Assembly (NCBI GenBank): GCA_016789365.1
Contig: JAEURH010000001.1
Location: 38,211-102,210 of the forward strand
Direction: 5' to 3'
Source of the DNA: Anaerolineales bacterium
GTDB lineage: Bacteria > Chloroflexota > Anaerolineae > Anaerolineales > Villigracilaceae
DNA length: 64,000 nucleotides
Positions 32,387 to 43,642 of this stretch are shown one piece after another. A model generated the notes under the pieces. It did no database searches. It saw only the letters and a program-made list of their open reading frames with translations, and was not told the DNA's origin. Both the position numbers and the translations under genes were made by a program. The first letter of the stretch is position 1. Each line of letters opens with the position of its first letter.

Positions 32387-35300
32387 TTATGGGCATGTTG
32401 TAATTGTGGTTGTGCCACCTACCAAAAAGTCTTCATTATCTCCATTAAAGGAAGTGAGAAGTCCTTTCAGTGTAAAGTTGCCACCAATGATAACTTGCAA
32501 ACCATCTTCAAAGTTGCCAATGGTCACTGCACAAGCCAATGTCACGTTTCCATTTGCCTCAATGTGGATGCCATCGTCGTTTATGGCAGTGCCATTGTAG
32601 TTGGCTGTGATGCGCGTTAAGGTTACAGAGTCGTTTGTAGTAATGTATAAACCACTTCCAGTATTGTTGTTATTAAAATTGCCAAATCCAGTTTGGGTTA
32701 CAGAACCAAATTGGGTAAATGAGCCAGCGTTCCAGTTTGTAAAGTTATCTAAGAAGGCACCATAGAAAGTATTATTATTCGCATTAAGATTACTAACTGT
32801 GATATTACCATCTGTTAACACAAACAAGCCTGTAAATGAATTGGAGTTGAATGTGTTATTTCCTTTTAGGGTAAAGGATTGCGGGCTGGTGATACCGATA
32901 ATATTCACAGTTGCGCCAAATTGCCCATTATTATTTGCGCTTACATTAGTACCATTAAACGACCCATTACTTTCTATGACCAACCCAGAGAAATTGTTAT
33001 AGTTTACGGAGGCATACCCTGTAATAGTAATGCCAGCCTGAACGGTAGAGTTATTATCCAAAACAAGCCCAATTGTATCGTTCCGATAAGCAGTCACATT
33101 TGAGAGGGTAATAACACCTTCGGATAAAACTGTTAACCCTGTGCCGTCATTCTGATTAAAAGTATTTGTACCTTTAATAGTAACTGGCTTTACCGTAGCC
33201 CCAGCAGTGTTGGATATTCTTAACCCATCTCCAGCGTTGTTATTAAGAAAATGCCCGTTTCCAATTGCAGTCACATTGTTGAGTGTTATAGCACCATAAG
33301 AATTAATATTCAAGCCGTGATTGCCATTGCCATTGAAAATGTTAAACCCATTCATAGTGACGGGTTGTTGACTGGCAGGAGTAATGTTATTTTGTATTAT
33401 GACTCCAATAAGACCAATACCAAGACTCAAACCGTTATTCAACGCAGTGACATTGTTAGTAGTAACTGCTCCGCTTGAAAAAATGAAAAGCCCGGTACTG
33501 GTATTATCTCCAAAGAAGTTATTACCGCTTAGCGTCACGGCTTTGGGGGTGGTTGCGCCATCATTAGAAATATACATACCCATGGCGTCATTATCTATGG
33601 CTGTTGCATTCGCAACGGAAACCACGCCAGCACTTACCAATTGAATTCCAAAGTTTGTATTTTCATTTGCACTGATAAATCCTGAAACTGTAATAGGCTG
33701 AGAAGAAGGAAAATTTACGGCTTGCACACCAATGGCATTTTCATGGGCAGTGGTTTTGCTAATCGTAATGGCTCCATCTGAGTTTAAGAATAACCCTGTG
33801 CCAATATTGCCAGTAAAGAAGTTAACGCCGTTAATATTAATCGCTGAAACTGCACCTGAGTCGTTAGCAATGAATGTACCTGTCAAACCATTTCCAGAAG
33901 CGGTTAAGTTATTGGTTATGACTACGCCATTAGAAAAGACACCGAATCCATCAGCATCATTATTGTTAAAGATACCATAACCGCTCAATGTAACGCCTTT
34001 ATTGGTCACAGTGCCGCCAATGTTATCTATTCTAACGCCACCACCAATACTATCCACAACATATTTACCATTATCATTCGCAGTGATGTTGCTTATGCTG
34101 ACAGTCCCATACGATTGGATAAACAGTCCATGAAGTCCATTATTATTGAATGTATTAAAACCTGTGATTGTCACATTTTGTTGAATGGCTGCATCTATTT
34201 TGTTATTGATATGCACCCCGCTTACATCAGCAGATACGCCATTTCCATTGGCTGAGATATTATTTAATGTCACCGCCCCTTTTGAGATAATCTCTAAACC
34301 TCTATTATTACTATTATTGAACACGTTGGTGCCTGTAATTTTCACAGGCTGAGGCGTAGGCGCACCTGAATTATCAATCGTCGCACCCATAAATAGATTT
34401 CCATTTATCGTGAGGTTCGTCAAAGATATAGCGCCATCAGATAAAATATACAACCCAGAAGAGTCATTTTTAATGGCTGTTAAAAAGCCTAACACAGTTA
34501 CAGATGGGGTTTTTCCAGCAGGCGGGGTGTTATTACTTAAATCGACTCCTCGCAAGGCATTATCATTAGCCGTCACATTACTAATGCTGATATTTCCATC
34601 AGAGGAAATTTGCAAACCATCATTATCATTGTTATTAAAGGTGTTCGTCCCTTTGAGTGTGACTGGGCTATTATTTACAACTGGTACATTGTTATTGATA
34701 AATGCACCGTACCCAAAGTTATTCCCCGCTGTGATGTTACTTAAAGTCACTGCCCCATTAGAAATGACCCTAAGCCCATCGCCACCTAAACTGCCGTTAA
34801 AGATGCCCGTTCCACTAATGGTGACGGGTTTAAGCAACAAGTTAAGGTTAAAGTTATTGTTATTCAAATAAGCATTATCAAGCCCGTTTGCATTTGCCAT
34901 TACCTGCTTAATAGTGATACTACCATTGGTAATGACATACAAACCGTATTCATCATTTCCCTCAAAATAATTGGTATTGGTCAATACAACATTTGCATTG
35001 CCAGCGGCATTGTATGTTGTATTGATTCTTGCGCCACTTCCAAAATTAGTATTGGCAGTTACATTGGTTAAAGTGACAACACCATTCGAGTTGATGGTAA
35101 GACCATTATCTCCCGCCCCATTTCCGTTTAAATTAGCAGTGCTAGAAATAATCGTCACTGGTGATGGTGTAACATCGAAGTAATTATTAATAGTCGCGCC
35201 ACTGCCTACATCATTGAAAAAGAAAGTAGAGTCCTTAATATTAACTGCACCATGAGAGTTAACTAATAAACCCGTATCATTGTTAATATCAAAGTTACTG

Positions 35301-36196
35301 TTGGTAATGGTCACAGTGCTAGATTTTCCAACGGCATTATTCGCCAATATTGCCCCACCTAATACACCATCGTTAAGACTCGCGTTAACTCGTATCAGTG
35401 TAATATTCCCCTCAGTGGATACACACAAAGCCGCTCCGCAATTCGGGTTAACTGTTGCATTAAAAATTTCAAGGTCACTGATAGTAATATTGCCTTTCCA
35501 ATTAATAATACTGAACGAATCACCTTCAAATCGTGATGGATTCCCCGTATCTACCGTACCAGTAGTCATCCCATTCCAGCCACCTTTGATAGTAAGCGCA
35601 AATTTCGCCATATTATCTAAATTACCAGCACTGCCATTGAACGTAAAACTCGTAGCCAAGCCATCGCCAACTGCGGTAGAACTATCATAAATTCCTTCAA
35701 TCCAAATTGTGCCAGCCTGATTAGGATCGTTGGCTTGCAACCACGCAATCAAACCAGTCATACTCGTAAATGATGGTGAACAACCCAAACTGCTTGCCAC
35801 AGGCACAGCCACGCCAGCAGGGCACCAAATTGGGTCTGCGGCGGCAATGGCATCACTGGCTTCTTGTGTAACCAATGGCAAAGGTTCTCCATTTTCATCT
35901 AAGACGATAATTTCGGTGTTGGATGGGGCTAAGCCTAAGATTTCTGAAACAGAATCAACTTCCCCCGCAGATGATGAGGCGGATTCCTCTACCTGAGACT
36001 CATCTTCCCGCACTTCTTCCGCTTCTTCTGTGACTTGTGGCGGGTCACTGTTTTCTTCAACAGATGACTCCGCTACAACTTCCTCTGCAGGTGGAGGTTG
36101 CTCATCTGCGAGGGCTGATGCAGGCAAAGCAAAGCATAAACCAAAAACAAGAAAAAGAACCAATATTTTTCTTACATACGAATTTAGGGTGCTCAT
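32387..36196 (-). CDS. Giant secreted parallel beta-helix protein, paralogue 1
   Basis: A 1269-residue exported protein. The ATG at 36196 has AAGGAG upstream and a clear signal peptide (VRKILVLFLVFGLCFALPASALA). A very acidic Glu/Ser/Val region (residues 32-110) precedes a head domain that starts DPIWCPAG and contains GTIWIEGIYD and ALTIKGGWNG. About 19 units of roughly 55-60 residues follow, each with the pattern G-L-x-I-x-S-x-G-A-[IV]-T-L-N-N-[IV]-T-A, an Asn-rich turn and [VI]TLTGxNxFNxN. This is the signature of a right-handed parallel beta-helix. It ends TTITTCP with no anchor or sortase signal. Probably a surface adhesin or glycan-binding protein; function inferred. Paralogous to the protein at 59945-64000. 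Confidence 0.85.
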   Translation of the reverse strand: MSTLNSYVRKILVLFLVFGLCFALPASALADEQPPPAEEVVAESSVEENSDPPQVTEEAEEVREDESQVEESASSSAGEVDSVSEILGLAPSNTEIIVLDENGEPLPLVTQEASDAIAAADPIWCPAGVAVPVASSLGCSPSFTSMTGLIAWLQANDPNQAGTIWIEGIYDSSTAVGDGLATSFTFNGSAGNLDNMAKFALTIKGGWNGMTTGTVDTGNPSRFEGDSFSIINWKGNITISDLEIFNATVNPNCGAALCVSTEGNITLIRVNASLNDGVLGGAILANNAVGKSSTVTITNSNFDINNDTGLLVNSHGAVNIKDSTFFFNDVGSGATINNYFDVTPSPVTIISSTANLNGNGAGDNGLTINSNGVVTLTNVTANTNFGSGARINTTYNAAGNANVVLTNTNYFEGNDEYGLYVITNGSITIKQVMANANGLDNAYLNNNNFNLNLLLKPVTISGTGIFNGSLGGDGLRVISNGAVTLSNITAGNNFGYGAFINNNVPVVNNSPVTLKGTNTFNNNDNDGLQISSDGNISISNVTANDNALRGVDLSNNTPPAGKTPSVTVLGFLTAIKNDSSGLYILSDGAISLTNLTINGNLFMGATIDNSGAPTPQPVKITGTNVFNNSNNRGLEIISKGAVTLNNISANGNGVSADVSGVHINNKIDAAIQQNVTITGFNTFNNNGLHGLFIQSYGTVSISNITANDNGKYVVDSIGGGVRIDNIGGTVTNKGVTLSGYGIFNNNDADGFGVFSNGVVITNNLTASGNGLTGTFIANDSGAVSAININGVNFFTGNIGTGLFLNSDGAITISKTTAHENAIGVQAVNFPSSQPITVSGFISANENTNFGIQLVSAGVVSVANATAIDNDAMGMYISNDGATTPKAVTLSGNNFFGDNTSTGLFIFSSGAVTTNNVTALNNGLSLGIGLIGVIIQNNITPASQQPVTMNGFNIFNGNGNHGLNINSYGAITLNNVTAIGNGHFLNNNAGDGLRISNTAGATVKPVTIKGTNTFNQNDGTGLTVLSEGVITLSNVTAYRNDTIGLVLDNNSTVQAGITITGYASVNYNNFSGLVIESNGSFNGTNVSANNNGQFGATVNIIGITSPQSFTLKGNNTFNSNSFTGLFVLTDGNITVSNLNANNNTFYGAFLDNFTNWNAGSFTQFGSVTQTGFGNFNNNNTGSGLYITTNDSVTLTRITANYNGTAINDDGIHIEANGNVTLACAVTIGNFEDGLQVIIGGNFTLKGLLTSFNGDNEDFLVGGTTTITTCP

Positions 36197-36311
36197 AAAT
36201 ATCTCCTTTTTAAGAAAGCATTGCCTTATAAAAAGTATAATGATGATAGGTGGAATTACAAGCCTTATTGACAAATTCATCCTCACCCATTCGGGGGATA
36301 TAAAAATTAAA

Positions 36312-36346
36312 CAAAAAGCCTCGCAGATGAAATTCTGCGAGGCTTT
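36312..36346 (-). terminator. Terminator of the ahcY unit
   Basis: AAAGCCTCGCAGAATTTC and ATCTGCGAGGCTTTTTG form a hairpin (stem GCCTCGCAGA/TCTGCGAGGC) followed by T5 on the minus strand, 20-55 bases after the ahcY stop and upstream of the beta-helix gene. Confidence 0.9.
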
Positions 36347-36366
36347 ATCATTAATCGTAAATCGAA

Positions 36367-37701
<1,335 letters not shown>

Positions 37702-37722
37702 TTAATACTCCTTAATATATCT

Positions 37723-37818
37723 GGTGGTCGAGTAGTTTTTCGTGTTCGTGGAAAAACGTATCGAGACCACAACGTCCAATTTTATTAGAGTTGGTCTCAA
37801 CAATTAGCACTACTTGAC
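37723..37818. repeat. Palindromic element (GGTGGTCGAGTAG type), copy 1
   Basis: The left end GGTGGTCGAGTAG and right end CTACTTGAC are inverted, as are the inner GTATCGAGACCAC and GTTGGTCTCAAC. It lies in the ahcY leader. A second copy begins 83 bases further on. The remaining leader (37819-37900) contains CACTAC/GTAGTG and GGCAGTGTTCGCC/GATGCC pairings on the minus strand that could be a structured 5' region of unknown type. Confidence 0.65.
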
Positions 37819-37900
37819 ATCAATCGTAGTGGGTATGTACGGCATCAAGGCGAACACTGCCAGCTTAACCAACAAATCTAAATAGATTTTTATTTTTTAC

Positions 37901-38030
37901 TCGGTGGTTGAGTAGCCCGAATGCTTTTTGAGGGTGTATCGAAACCACAAGTTTTCAAATTATATTTGTTTACATTTAATGTTGGTCTCGATATGCCATT
38001 CGTTTCACTCATTGCTACTCGACCAACGGG
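37901..38030. repeat. Palindromic element (GGTGGTTGAGTAG type), copy 2
   Basis: TCGGTGGTTGAGTAGCCCGAATG at the left is inverted as CATTGCTACTCGACCAACGGG at the right, with inner TATCGAAACCAC/GTTGGTCTCGATA. It ends three bases before the stop of the adenosine-kinase gene. Together with copy 1 it fills most of the 334-base gap between ahcY and that gene. Confidence 0.75.
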
Positions 38031-38032
38031 TT

Positions 38033-38989
38033 TTATTTCAATAAAGCATCCAACTTACTATCATCATCAAAATGTTTGCGGAAGCGTTTTACAAAATCTT
38101 CCCTTGAATACGCATGGCTTTGAGGACCTTTTTGTTCTAAACAATAGACTGCCGCAAGTGAGCCAATTTCACCGCATAGTTTCCAATCAAAGCCTTGAGC
38201 ATAACCTGATAAAAATCCGCCTCGAAACGCATCGCCCACGCCAGTTGGGTCAACAATTTCATCTTCTGGAACGGTGGGGATGTGAACAGAAATACCGTCG
38301 GTGTATAAATCAGCACCATCTTTGCCGCGTGTGATGACTAACACTTTTACATGTTCAAGGATTTGGTCTAAACTCCAGCCTGTTTTTTTGGAAATTAAAC
38401 CAAATTCGTAATCGTTACAAAACAAAAATTCCGCGCCTTCCATGTCACGGGCGAGTTCGTTGCCTTCGAGACGTAAAATTTGTTGGCTTGGGTCATATAA
38501 ATATGGGATTCCCAACTCACGACATTCGGCCGGGAATTTCATCATCGCGTCTGGTGCGCTGGGCGAAACGACGACTAAATCTGGTTTTTTATCTAATTCT
38601 TTGATGGATTGTGTTGCGGAATGAGCCATCGCCCCCGGGTAAAACGAAGCAATTTGAGCAGAAGCATGGTCAGTCGTCGCGAAGAAAGAAGCGGTGAATA
38701 AGCCAGGCACAACTTTCATTAAAGCGGTATCCACACCTTTGGATTCAAGCCACTCACGATAATCTGCAAAATCCTCACCCACAGTTGCCATCACGCGCGG
38801 TTTGCGACCAAGTAATGCCATTGTATAAGCAATGTTTGGAGCAATGCCACCTCGTTGTTTGGACATCGAATCTACCAAAAAAGAAAGGCTGATAGATTCC
38901 AAACGGGTGGGTAAAATTTGCTCTTTGAAATGACCTGGGAAGGTCATCAAATAGTCGTAGGCGACAGAGCCAGTTAAGAGAATATCCAT
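38033..38989 (-). CDS. PfkB-family carbohydrate kinase, probable adenosine kinase
   Basis: A 318-residue ribokinase-fold enzyme. N-terminal GSVAYDYLMTFPG, then QRGGIAPNIAYTMALLG (the nucleoside-binding GG loop), GRKPRVMATVGEDF, VITRGKDGADLY and the catalytic DPTGVGDAFRGGFLSGY (DTGAGD-type anion hole and base Asp). By sequence alone the sugar or nucleoside is uncertain. The position directly upstream of ahcY, which releases adenosine, makes adenosine kinase (adenosine plus ATP to AMP) the best guess. Confidence 0.85.
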   Translation of the reverse strand: MDILLTGSVAYDYLMTFPGHFKEQILPTRLESISLSFLVDSMSKQRGGIAPNIAYTMALLGRKPRVMATVGEDFADYREWLESKGVDTALMKVVPGLFTASFFATTDHASAQIASFYPGAMAHSATQSIKELDKKPDLVVVSPSAPDAMMKFPAECRELGIPYLYDPSQQILRLEGNELARDMEGAEFLFCNDYEFGLISKKTGWSLDQILEHVKVLVITRGKDGADLYTDGISVHIPTVPEDEIVDPTGVGDAFRGGFLSGYAQGFDWKLCGEIGSLAAVYCLEQKGPQSHAYSREDFVKRFRKHFDDDSKLDALLK

Positions 38990-39116
38990 GATTTACTCGC
39001 AGTAAAAGGCGCACTCGGGTGAGTGCGCCATAAATTTTATAACTTTCGTGAGTGTATCACGAGGTTTTATAGATGTAAAGATTTTTAGCAATGAAGTTTT
39101 TTAAAACACAAATTAT

Positions 39117-39194
39117 TGGGGACGCAGAAGAACGCTGATTTTAATTAATGATAAAGGCTAGAATCCGCGTTCATCTGCGTTTATCAGCGTCCCA
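39117..39194. repeat. Palindromic element overlapping the 3' end of mtnA
   Basis: TGGGGACGCAGAAGAACGCTGATTTT is inverted as CGCGTTCATCTGCGTTTATCAGCGTCCCA. The right arm lies inside the last codons and stop of mtnA: its GGGACGCTGA, read on the minus strand, encodes the final Gly-Arg-stop. The element is related to those at 23179, 29367 and 48028. Confidence 0.75.
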
Positions 39195-40227
39195 TTATCT
39201 TTTTCAAACTCACCTCAAACGGTGGATAGGCAATTCCATTTTCGGTGACGATGCCAGTTACCAAACGGTTCGGTGTTACATCAAAGGCTGGGTTGCGGGC
39301 TTTGGCATTTTTTGGTGTAACAGGCTCACCTTGAAATTGAATATCTAACACTTCGTTTGGATTGCGTTCTTCAATTGGAATTAAATCTCCACTTGCTAAA
39401 CTTAAATCAATTGTTGATGTCGGCACAACGGGATAAAACGGAACGCCATTATCAAATGCCGCAAGTGCAAGCATATATGTTCCAATTTTATTGGCAACAT
39501 CGCCATTGGCAGTCGTTCTATCTGACCCAACAAAACATTTTTGCACTTTGCCTGATTTCAAAAAATGACCTGACATATTGTCACTGATAATTTCATACGA
39601 AATGCCATATTGTTCCAATTCCCACGCAGTTAATCTCGCGCCTTGCAAACGCGGGCGAGTTTCATCTACCAATACATGAATCTTTTTTCCTTGTTCATGT
39701 GCCGTGCGAATCACACCCAATGCAGTTCCCCAATCTACCGTTGCTAAGGCACCTGTATTGCAATGATGAATTATCGTATCACCATCATTGATTAACGTTG
39801 CGCCATGTTCTGCCATACGCTTATTGACTTCGACATCTTCATCTGCGATTTTTTGCGCTTCAGCTAAAACAAATTGACGAAGTTCATCCACGCTTCGTTC
39901 TTGACTTGCAGTTGTTACTGCACCCATGACTCTATCTACCGCCCAAGCCAAGTTGACAGCGGTTGGTCGGGCAGATTTCAAAGTTAAGGATGCGACTTGT
40001 AAATCAGCAACCAACTGTGGGCTAGATGAAGAAGCGGATTCATATCCTGCCAACGCAAGCCCAAATGCGGCGGCGGCTCCGATAGCAGGTGCGCCACGCA
40101 CAGTCATATTTTTTATTGCTTCAGCAACTTGCGCGTGTTTTGTAAATGAAACAACTTCAAAACGCACAGGCAAAATGCGTTGGTCAATCATTCTTAATTG
40201 GTTATTTTCCCAAAATACAGAGCGCAT
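39184..40227 (-). CDS. mtnA: Methylthioribose-1-phosphate isomerase
   Basis: Isomerises 5-methylthioribose-1-phosphate to the ribulose form in methionine salvage. At 347 residues it is normal length. Motifs: NMTVRGAPAIGAAAAFGLAL, the catalytic Cys in HHCNTGALATVDWGTALG, ETRPRLQGARLTAWEL, the catalytic Asp in DNMSGHF, and GSDRTTANGDVANKIGTY. The ATG is preceded by GGAG. The last codons and the stop come from a palindromic repeat. It lies on the same strand as the adenosine-kinase and ahcY genes but is separated from them by 190 bases, so co-transcription is not certain. Confidence 0.96.
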   Translation of the reverse strand: MRSVFWENNQLRMIDQRILPVRFEVVSFTKHAQVAEAIKNMTVRGAPAIGAAAAFGLALAGYESASSSSPQLVADLQVASLTLKSARPTAVNLAWAVDRVMGAVTTASQERSVDELRQFVLAEAQKIADEDVEVNKRMAEHGATLINDGDTIIHHCNTGALATVDWGTALGVIRTAHEQGKKIHVLVDETRPRLQGARLTAWELEQYGISYEIISDNMSGHFLKSGKVQKCFVGSDRTTANGDVANKIGTYMLALAAFDNGVPFYPVVPTSTIDLSLASGDLIPIEERNPNEVLDIQFQGEPVTPKNAKARNPAFDVTPNRLVTGIVTENGIAYPPFEVSLKKIMGR

Positions 40228-40241
40228 GTGTCTCCTATAAA

Positions 40242-40299
40242 AGGTGCGTCGCGCTTATTCATTAGAGATTATCTTGATTTCAAATGCGCGACGCACTCC
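40242..40299. repeat. Palindromic element, GGTGCGTCGCGC family, copy 1
   Basis: AGGTGCGTCGCGC (40242-40254) and GCGCGACGCACTCC (40286-40299) are inverted arms around an A/T-rich 31-base centre, between the divergent mtnA and transglycosylase genes. Two more copies are at 44248 and 45198. Confidence 0.85.
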
Positions 40300-40335
40300 G
40301 GAATATTAAGATTATAACTTGATTAATAGGCTTGC

Positions 40336-40364
40336 TTGACGTGCCTATCTTTTGCCGTTATAAA
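40336..40364 (+). promoter_or_regulatory. Strong sigma-70 promoter of the lytic transglycosylase gene
   Basis: TTGACG (40336-40341), a 17-base spacer and TATAAA (40359-40364). The ATG at 40371 is six bases after the -10, so the mRNA should start at the start codon (leaderless). Confidence 0.7.
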
Positions 40365-40370
40365 ACTAGG

Positions 40371-42788
40371 ATGAAAAAATGTTTTCGCTTTCTTGTTATG
40401 GCTTGGCTGGCAGTAGTAATGTTGGCTTGTTCCATTTTTGATGGGCTTCCGACCATTCCCCCAGGCTGGACGTTAACGCCAGACCCTTCTGCTGCGCCGA
40501 CATTAACTTTTACCCCAACCCTCACGCCGACTCCATTAATCACAGAACGAGTCAGCATTGGCGATTTATCTCTTTTTTATGGTGACTTTGACTCAGCATT
40601 ATTTCAATATCGGATTGCCTTGCAAGATTCACCTGACCCGCAAATTCGCGCGGCGGCAAAATGGGGTGAAGCCCGCATTTATTTTGCCGAAGGAAGATAC
40701 AACGAATGTTTAGCCGCCATTCAAAGTTTAATTGCTGAACACCCAAATTCCACTTATGCAACGCAAGCGTATTTTATACAAGGCTTTGTAAACTATCGTT
40801 TAGAAAATTATCAAGCCGCGGCTGATTCGTGGCAAACCTATTTGGTATTGCGCCCCAATTATATTGATGCGTATGTGCAAGAATTACGCGGTGATGCGTT
40901 ATATAACGCCAAAGATTACGCTAGTGCATTTTCTGCATACACTGCCGCAATTCAAGCATCATCACTAGGCGATGACATCAAAATTGATATGAAAGCCGCC
41001 GCTTCACAAAAAGGGTTGGGGAATTATGACGATGCGATTGCGTTATATGAAGGAGTCATTGCACGCGCCACGAGTGACTTCATCAAGGCTCAGGCGGTGT
41101 ATGAGATTGGTTTGCTGTATCAGGTCAAAGGTCAAAACGAAGCGGCGATTGAACGATTCACATTTGCGGTAAACAATTATCCGCTATCCTATTATTCATA
41201 TCTTAGTTTGGTGGCACTGCTTGATGCAGGCGGAACAGTCAGTGAGTTGCAACGTGGCTTAGTAGATTATTTTGCGGGTCAATATGCGGTGGGCATTGCC
41301 GCGTTTGATAGATATTTGCAAACCAACCCAAGCGATAATGATGGCACAGCATATTATTATCGCGCGCGTTCAAAAAGCAGTTTAAGTTTGTATGATGAAG
41401 CCTTAGTGGATTACGATGCGTTTATCAACAATTATCCAACGCACCGAAATTGGGGCGATGCGTGGGGCGAAAAAGCGTTTATTTTGTGGGCGCAAAAAAA
41501 TAATTATAGTGGTGCCGCCGAAACACTTTTAGAATTTGTGCGTCTCGCGCCAACCAGCACAGCCGCAAGTTCTTATTTGTTTAGCGCGGGTCGCATTTAT
41601 GAACGCGGCAATCAAATTGATAAAGCCATTGAAACATGGTCGCGTTTGGCAAATGAATATCCGAGTTCACAAGAAGCGCAGAATGCAATTTTTTTGATAG
41701 GGATTTTAGATTACCGTCGCGGACAATATGATTTTGCTCTCGCTTCATTTGAGCGGAGTCTTGCTTCTGCTACCTCAGCCACCAACCAAGCCCGAGCCTT
41801 GTTGTGGATTGGCAAGACGCAAGAAAAATTAGGCAATCTCGCCGCCGCAGAAACGGCATGGCGTGAAGGTCAAAATAAAAATTCGGGTGGCTATTACAGC
41901 GAACGCGCCAGAGACTTTTTATTAGGGCGTGCTCCATTTGCACCAGTGACTTTAACCAACCCACCAAATCTTGAACAAGAACGCGCCGATGCCGAAGCAT
42001 GGATGCGATTGACGTTTAATTTAGGCAATGATGTTGACTTAAAAAATTTAGGCGCGTTATCGGCGGATGAAAGAATTATTCGTGGCAAAGAATTTTGGGA
42101 TTTAGGTTTTTATAACGAAGCCAGAGCAGAGTTTGAAGATGTACGCACCCAACTAGAAACACAAGCGGATGCGGTCAATAGTTTTCGCTTAACAAATTAT
42201 TTATTAGATTTAGGCATGTATCGCGTGGCGATTTTTTCAGCCCGTCAAATTTTAACGATGGCTGGGTTAAGCGAACACGCCGAATCGATGATGGCACCGA
42301 CTTATTTCAGCCGCATTCGTTATGGACATTATTTTTCAGAGTTGGTGAATCCCGAAGCGCAAAAGAACGGACTTGACCCATTGTTTGTTTACAGCGTGAT
42401 TCGACAAGAAAGTTTGTTTGAAGGCTTCGTTAGTTCGGTAGCAGATGCACGCGGATTGATGCAAGTCATCCCGACCACTGGCGCGCAAATCGCTTCGGAA
42501 TTGGGCAAGCCATTAGATTACACATCCGATGACTTATATCGTCCGTACGTTAGCATTATGTTTGGGACTCATTACCTTGCAAAGAATCGCACTTTGTTTA
42601 ATGGGGATATTTACGCCACCCTCGCCGCCTACAACGGCGGACCTGGCAACTCACTGGCTTGGAAAGAACTTGCTGGCGATGACCCCGATTTGTTTTTAGA
42701 ATCTGTGCGCTTTGAAGAGACAAGAAATTACATTCGTAACATTTATGAAATTTTTGTGATTTATAGAAGGTTGTACGGGGCTGGTTAA
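40371..42788 (+). CDS. Lytic transglycosylase (Slt-type) lipoprotein with TPR superhelix
   Basis: An 805-residue exported murein hydrolase. A signal peptide with lipobox MLAC (Cys20) and a Thr/Pro linker are followed by a long helical region of TPR-like repeats (about residues 60-600; for example AAIQSLIAEHPNSTYATQAY, ALASFERSLASATSATNQAR). The SLT domain is at the C-terminus: YSVIRQESLFEGFVSSVADA with the catalytic Glu, ARGLMQVIPTTG and LAAYNGGPGN. It cleaves peptidoglycan glycans with formation of anhydromuramyl ends. The start at 40371 sits right after the promoter. Confidence 0.93.
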   Translation: MKKCFRFLVMAWLAVVMLACSIFDGLPTIPPGWTLTPDPSAAPTLTFTPTLTPTPLITERVSIGDLSLFYGDFDSALFQYRIALQDSPDPQIRAAAKWGEARIYFAEGRYNECLAAIQSLIAEHPNSTYATQAYFIQGFVNYRLENYQAAADSWQTYLVLRPNYIDAYVQELRGDALYNAKDYASAFSAYTAAIQASSLGDDIKIDMKAAASQKGLGNYDDAIALYEGVIARATSDFIKAQAVYEIGLLYQVKGQNEAAIERFTFAVNNYPLSYYSYLSLVALLDAGGTVSELQRGLVDYFAGQYAVGIAAFDRYLQTNPSDNDGTAYYYRARSKSSLSLYDEALVDYDAFINNYPTHRNWGDAWGEKAFILWAQKNNYSGAAETLLEFVRLAPTSTAASSYLFSAGRIYERGNQIDKAIETWSRLANEYPSSQEAQNAIFLIGILDYRRGQYDFALASFERSLASATSATNQARALLWIGKTQEKLGNLAAAETAWREGQNKNSGGYYSERARDFLLGRAPFAPVTLTNPPNLEQERADAEAWMRLTFNLGNDVDLKNLGALSADERIIRGKEFWDLGFYNEARAEFEDVRTQLETQADAVNSFRLTNYLLDLGMYRVAIFSARQILTMAGLSEHAESMMAPTYFSRIRYGHYFSELVNPEAQKNGLDPLFVYSVIRQESLFEGFVSSVADARGLMQVIPTTGAQIASELGKPLDYTSDDLYRPYVSIMFGTHYLAKNRTLFNGDIYATLAAYNGGPGNSLAWKELAGDDPDLFLESVRFEETRNYIRNIYEIFVIYRRLYGAG

Positions 42789-42873
42789 TCAAAATTTCGA
42801 GAAAACATGTCAGTCTTAAGCTATATTATATTAATTACGTTTACAATATTATTATGAAATTTTTACGGTTCTT

Positions 42874-43554
42874 TTAGTTGCCAAAAACAACTATGTAATC
42901 AAGAACAAGTCCATAATTATTGGTTGTCTCTTCCCATAAATTTTCAGGTGTCTCAAACACTGCCCAATAAAGTGAATTGTTCGCTACTGATGCTGAGTAA
43001 TGAATAACTTTACTTTTGTTCTCTTCGGTTTCATTGGCAAATTCTGCTCTAATTCGTAAGTGGTGAATTGTAGAAATTCCAGACTGATAATCCCATGCTT
43101 CCAAAATCTCCTTTGTCGTTTCCAAGTTTGCATGTTGTGTCAGCATGCTTTGTGAAAATTGCTCTGCCTCGTCATTACTTTTAAAGTCTTTGAAAATAAA
43201 AACTGATAAACCTGTTGAAAATCTGCCTACTTCATCAATATTCTCTTTCGTTACATACACTCCGTCAAGATTTAATTCAGCGCGAGTTTCTTCTTTGAAA
43301 AACCATCCATTAGGAATTACTACTGCTAAGTTTTTTTCCGGCAAAATTTTCCATTCAAAACCAGATGGAATTTGTGGCACTAAAGATGAATATTCTGCTA
43401 ATAAATCCGGCGTTGGTACAACAGTAGATGTAGGAATAGGGGTATTTGTTGGCGCGGTTGTCGCAGTAAAAGTTGATGTAGGTTGAAGCAATTTTATACT
43501 TGAACAACTTGTTAGCAACAATGATAAAATAACAATTTGTAGTAACCGTTTCAT
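42874..43554 (-). CDS. Lipoprotein with PsbP-like domain
   Basis: A 226-residue lipoprotein: the ATG at 43554 follows AAGGGAAG, the signal peptide is MKRLLQIVILSLLL with lipobox TSC, then a PTSTVVPTP linker. Residues 70-226 resemble the PsbP/DUF1795 alpha-beta fold: VVIPNGWFFKEETRAELN, STGLSVFIFKDF, HYSASVANNSLYWAVFETP and a final LVLDYIVVFG. This fold occurs in many bacterial lipoproteins of unknown role. A longer reading frame upstream overlaps the DUF167 gene and is not real. Confidence 0.8.
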   Translation of the reverse strand: MKRLLQIVILSLLLTSCSSIKLLQPTSTFTATTAPTNTPIPTSTVVPTPDLLAEYSSLVPQIPSGFEWKILPEKNLAVVIPNGWFFKEETRAELNLDGVYVTKENIDEVGRFSTGLSVFIFKDFKSNDEAEQFSQSMLTQHANLETTKEILEAWDYQSGISTIHHLRIRAEFANETEENKSKVIHYSASVANNSLYWAVFETPENLWEETTNNYGLVLDYIVVFGN

Positions 43555-43642
43555 GAATATAAACTTCCCTTCTATGTAAATTTTAATCAATTCTAAGATA
43601 AACATCGAATTAGGGTTTATACAAATATTGACTATAAACAAC

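Noticed and set aside
32799-35996. Long plus-strand frames (up to about 150 codons) inside beta-helix gene 1
   Set aside because: They are shadows caused by the repetitive composition of the minus-strand gene; the translations are low-complexity mirror images of the repeats.
32387-36196. CRISPR-like repetition in the beta-helix genes
   Set aside because: Repeats are about 170 bases, vary in sequence, keep the reading frame and encode a protein motif. There are no spacers and no cas genes.
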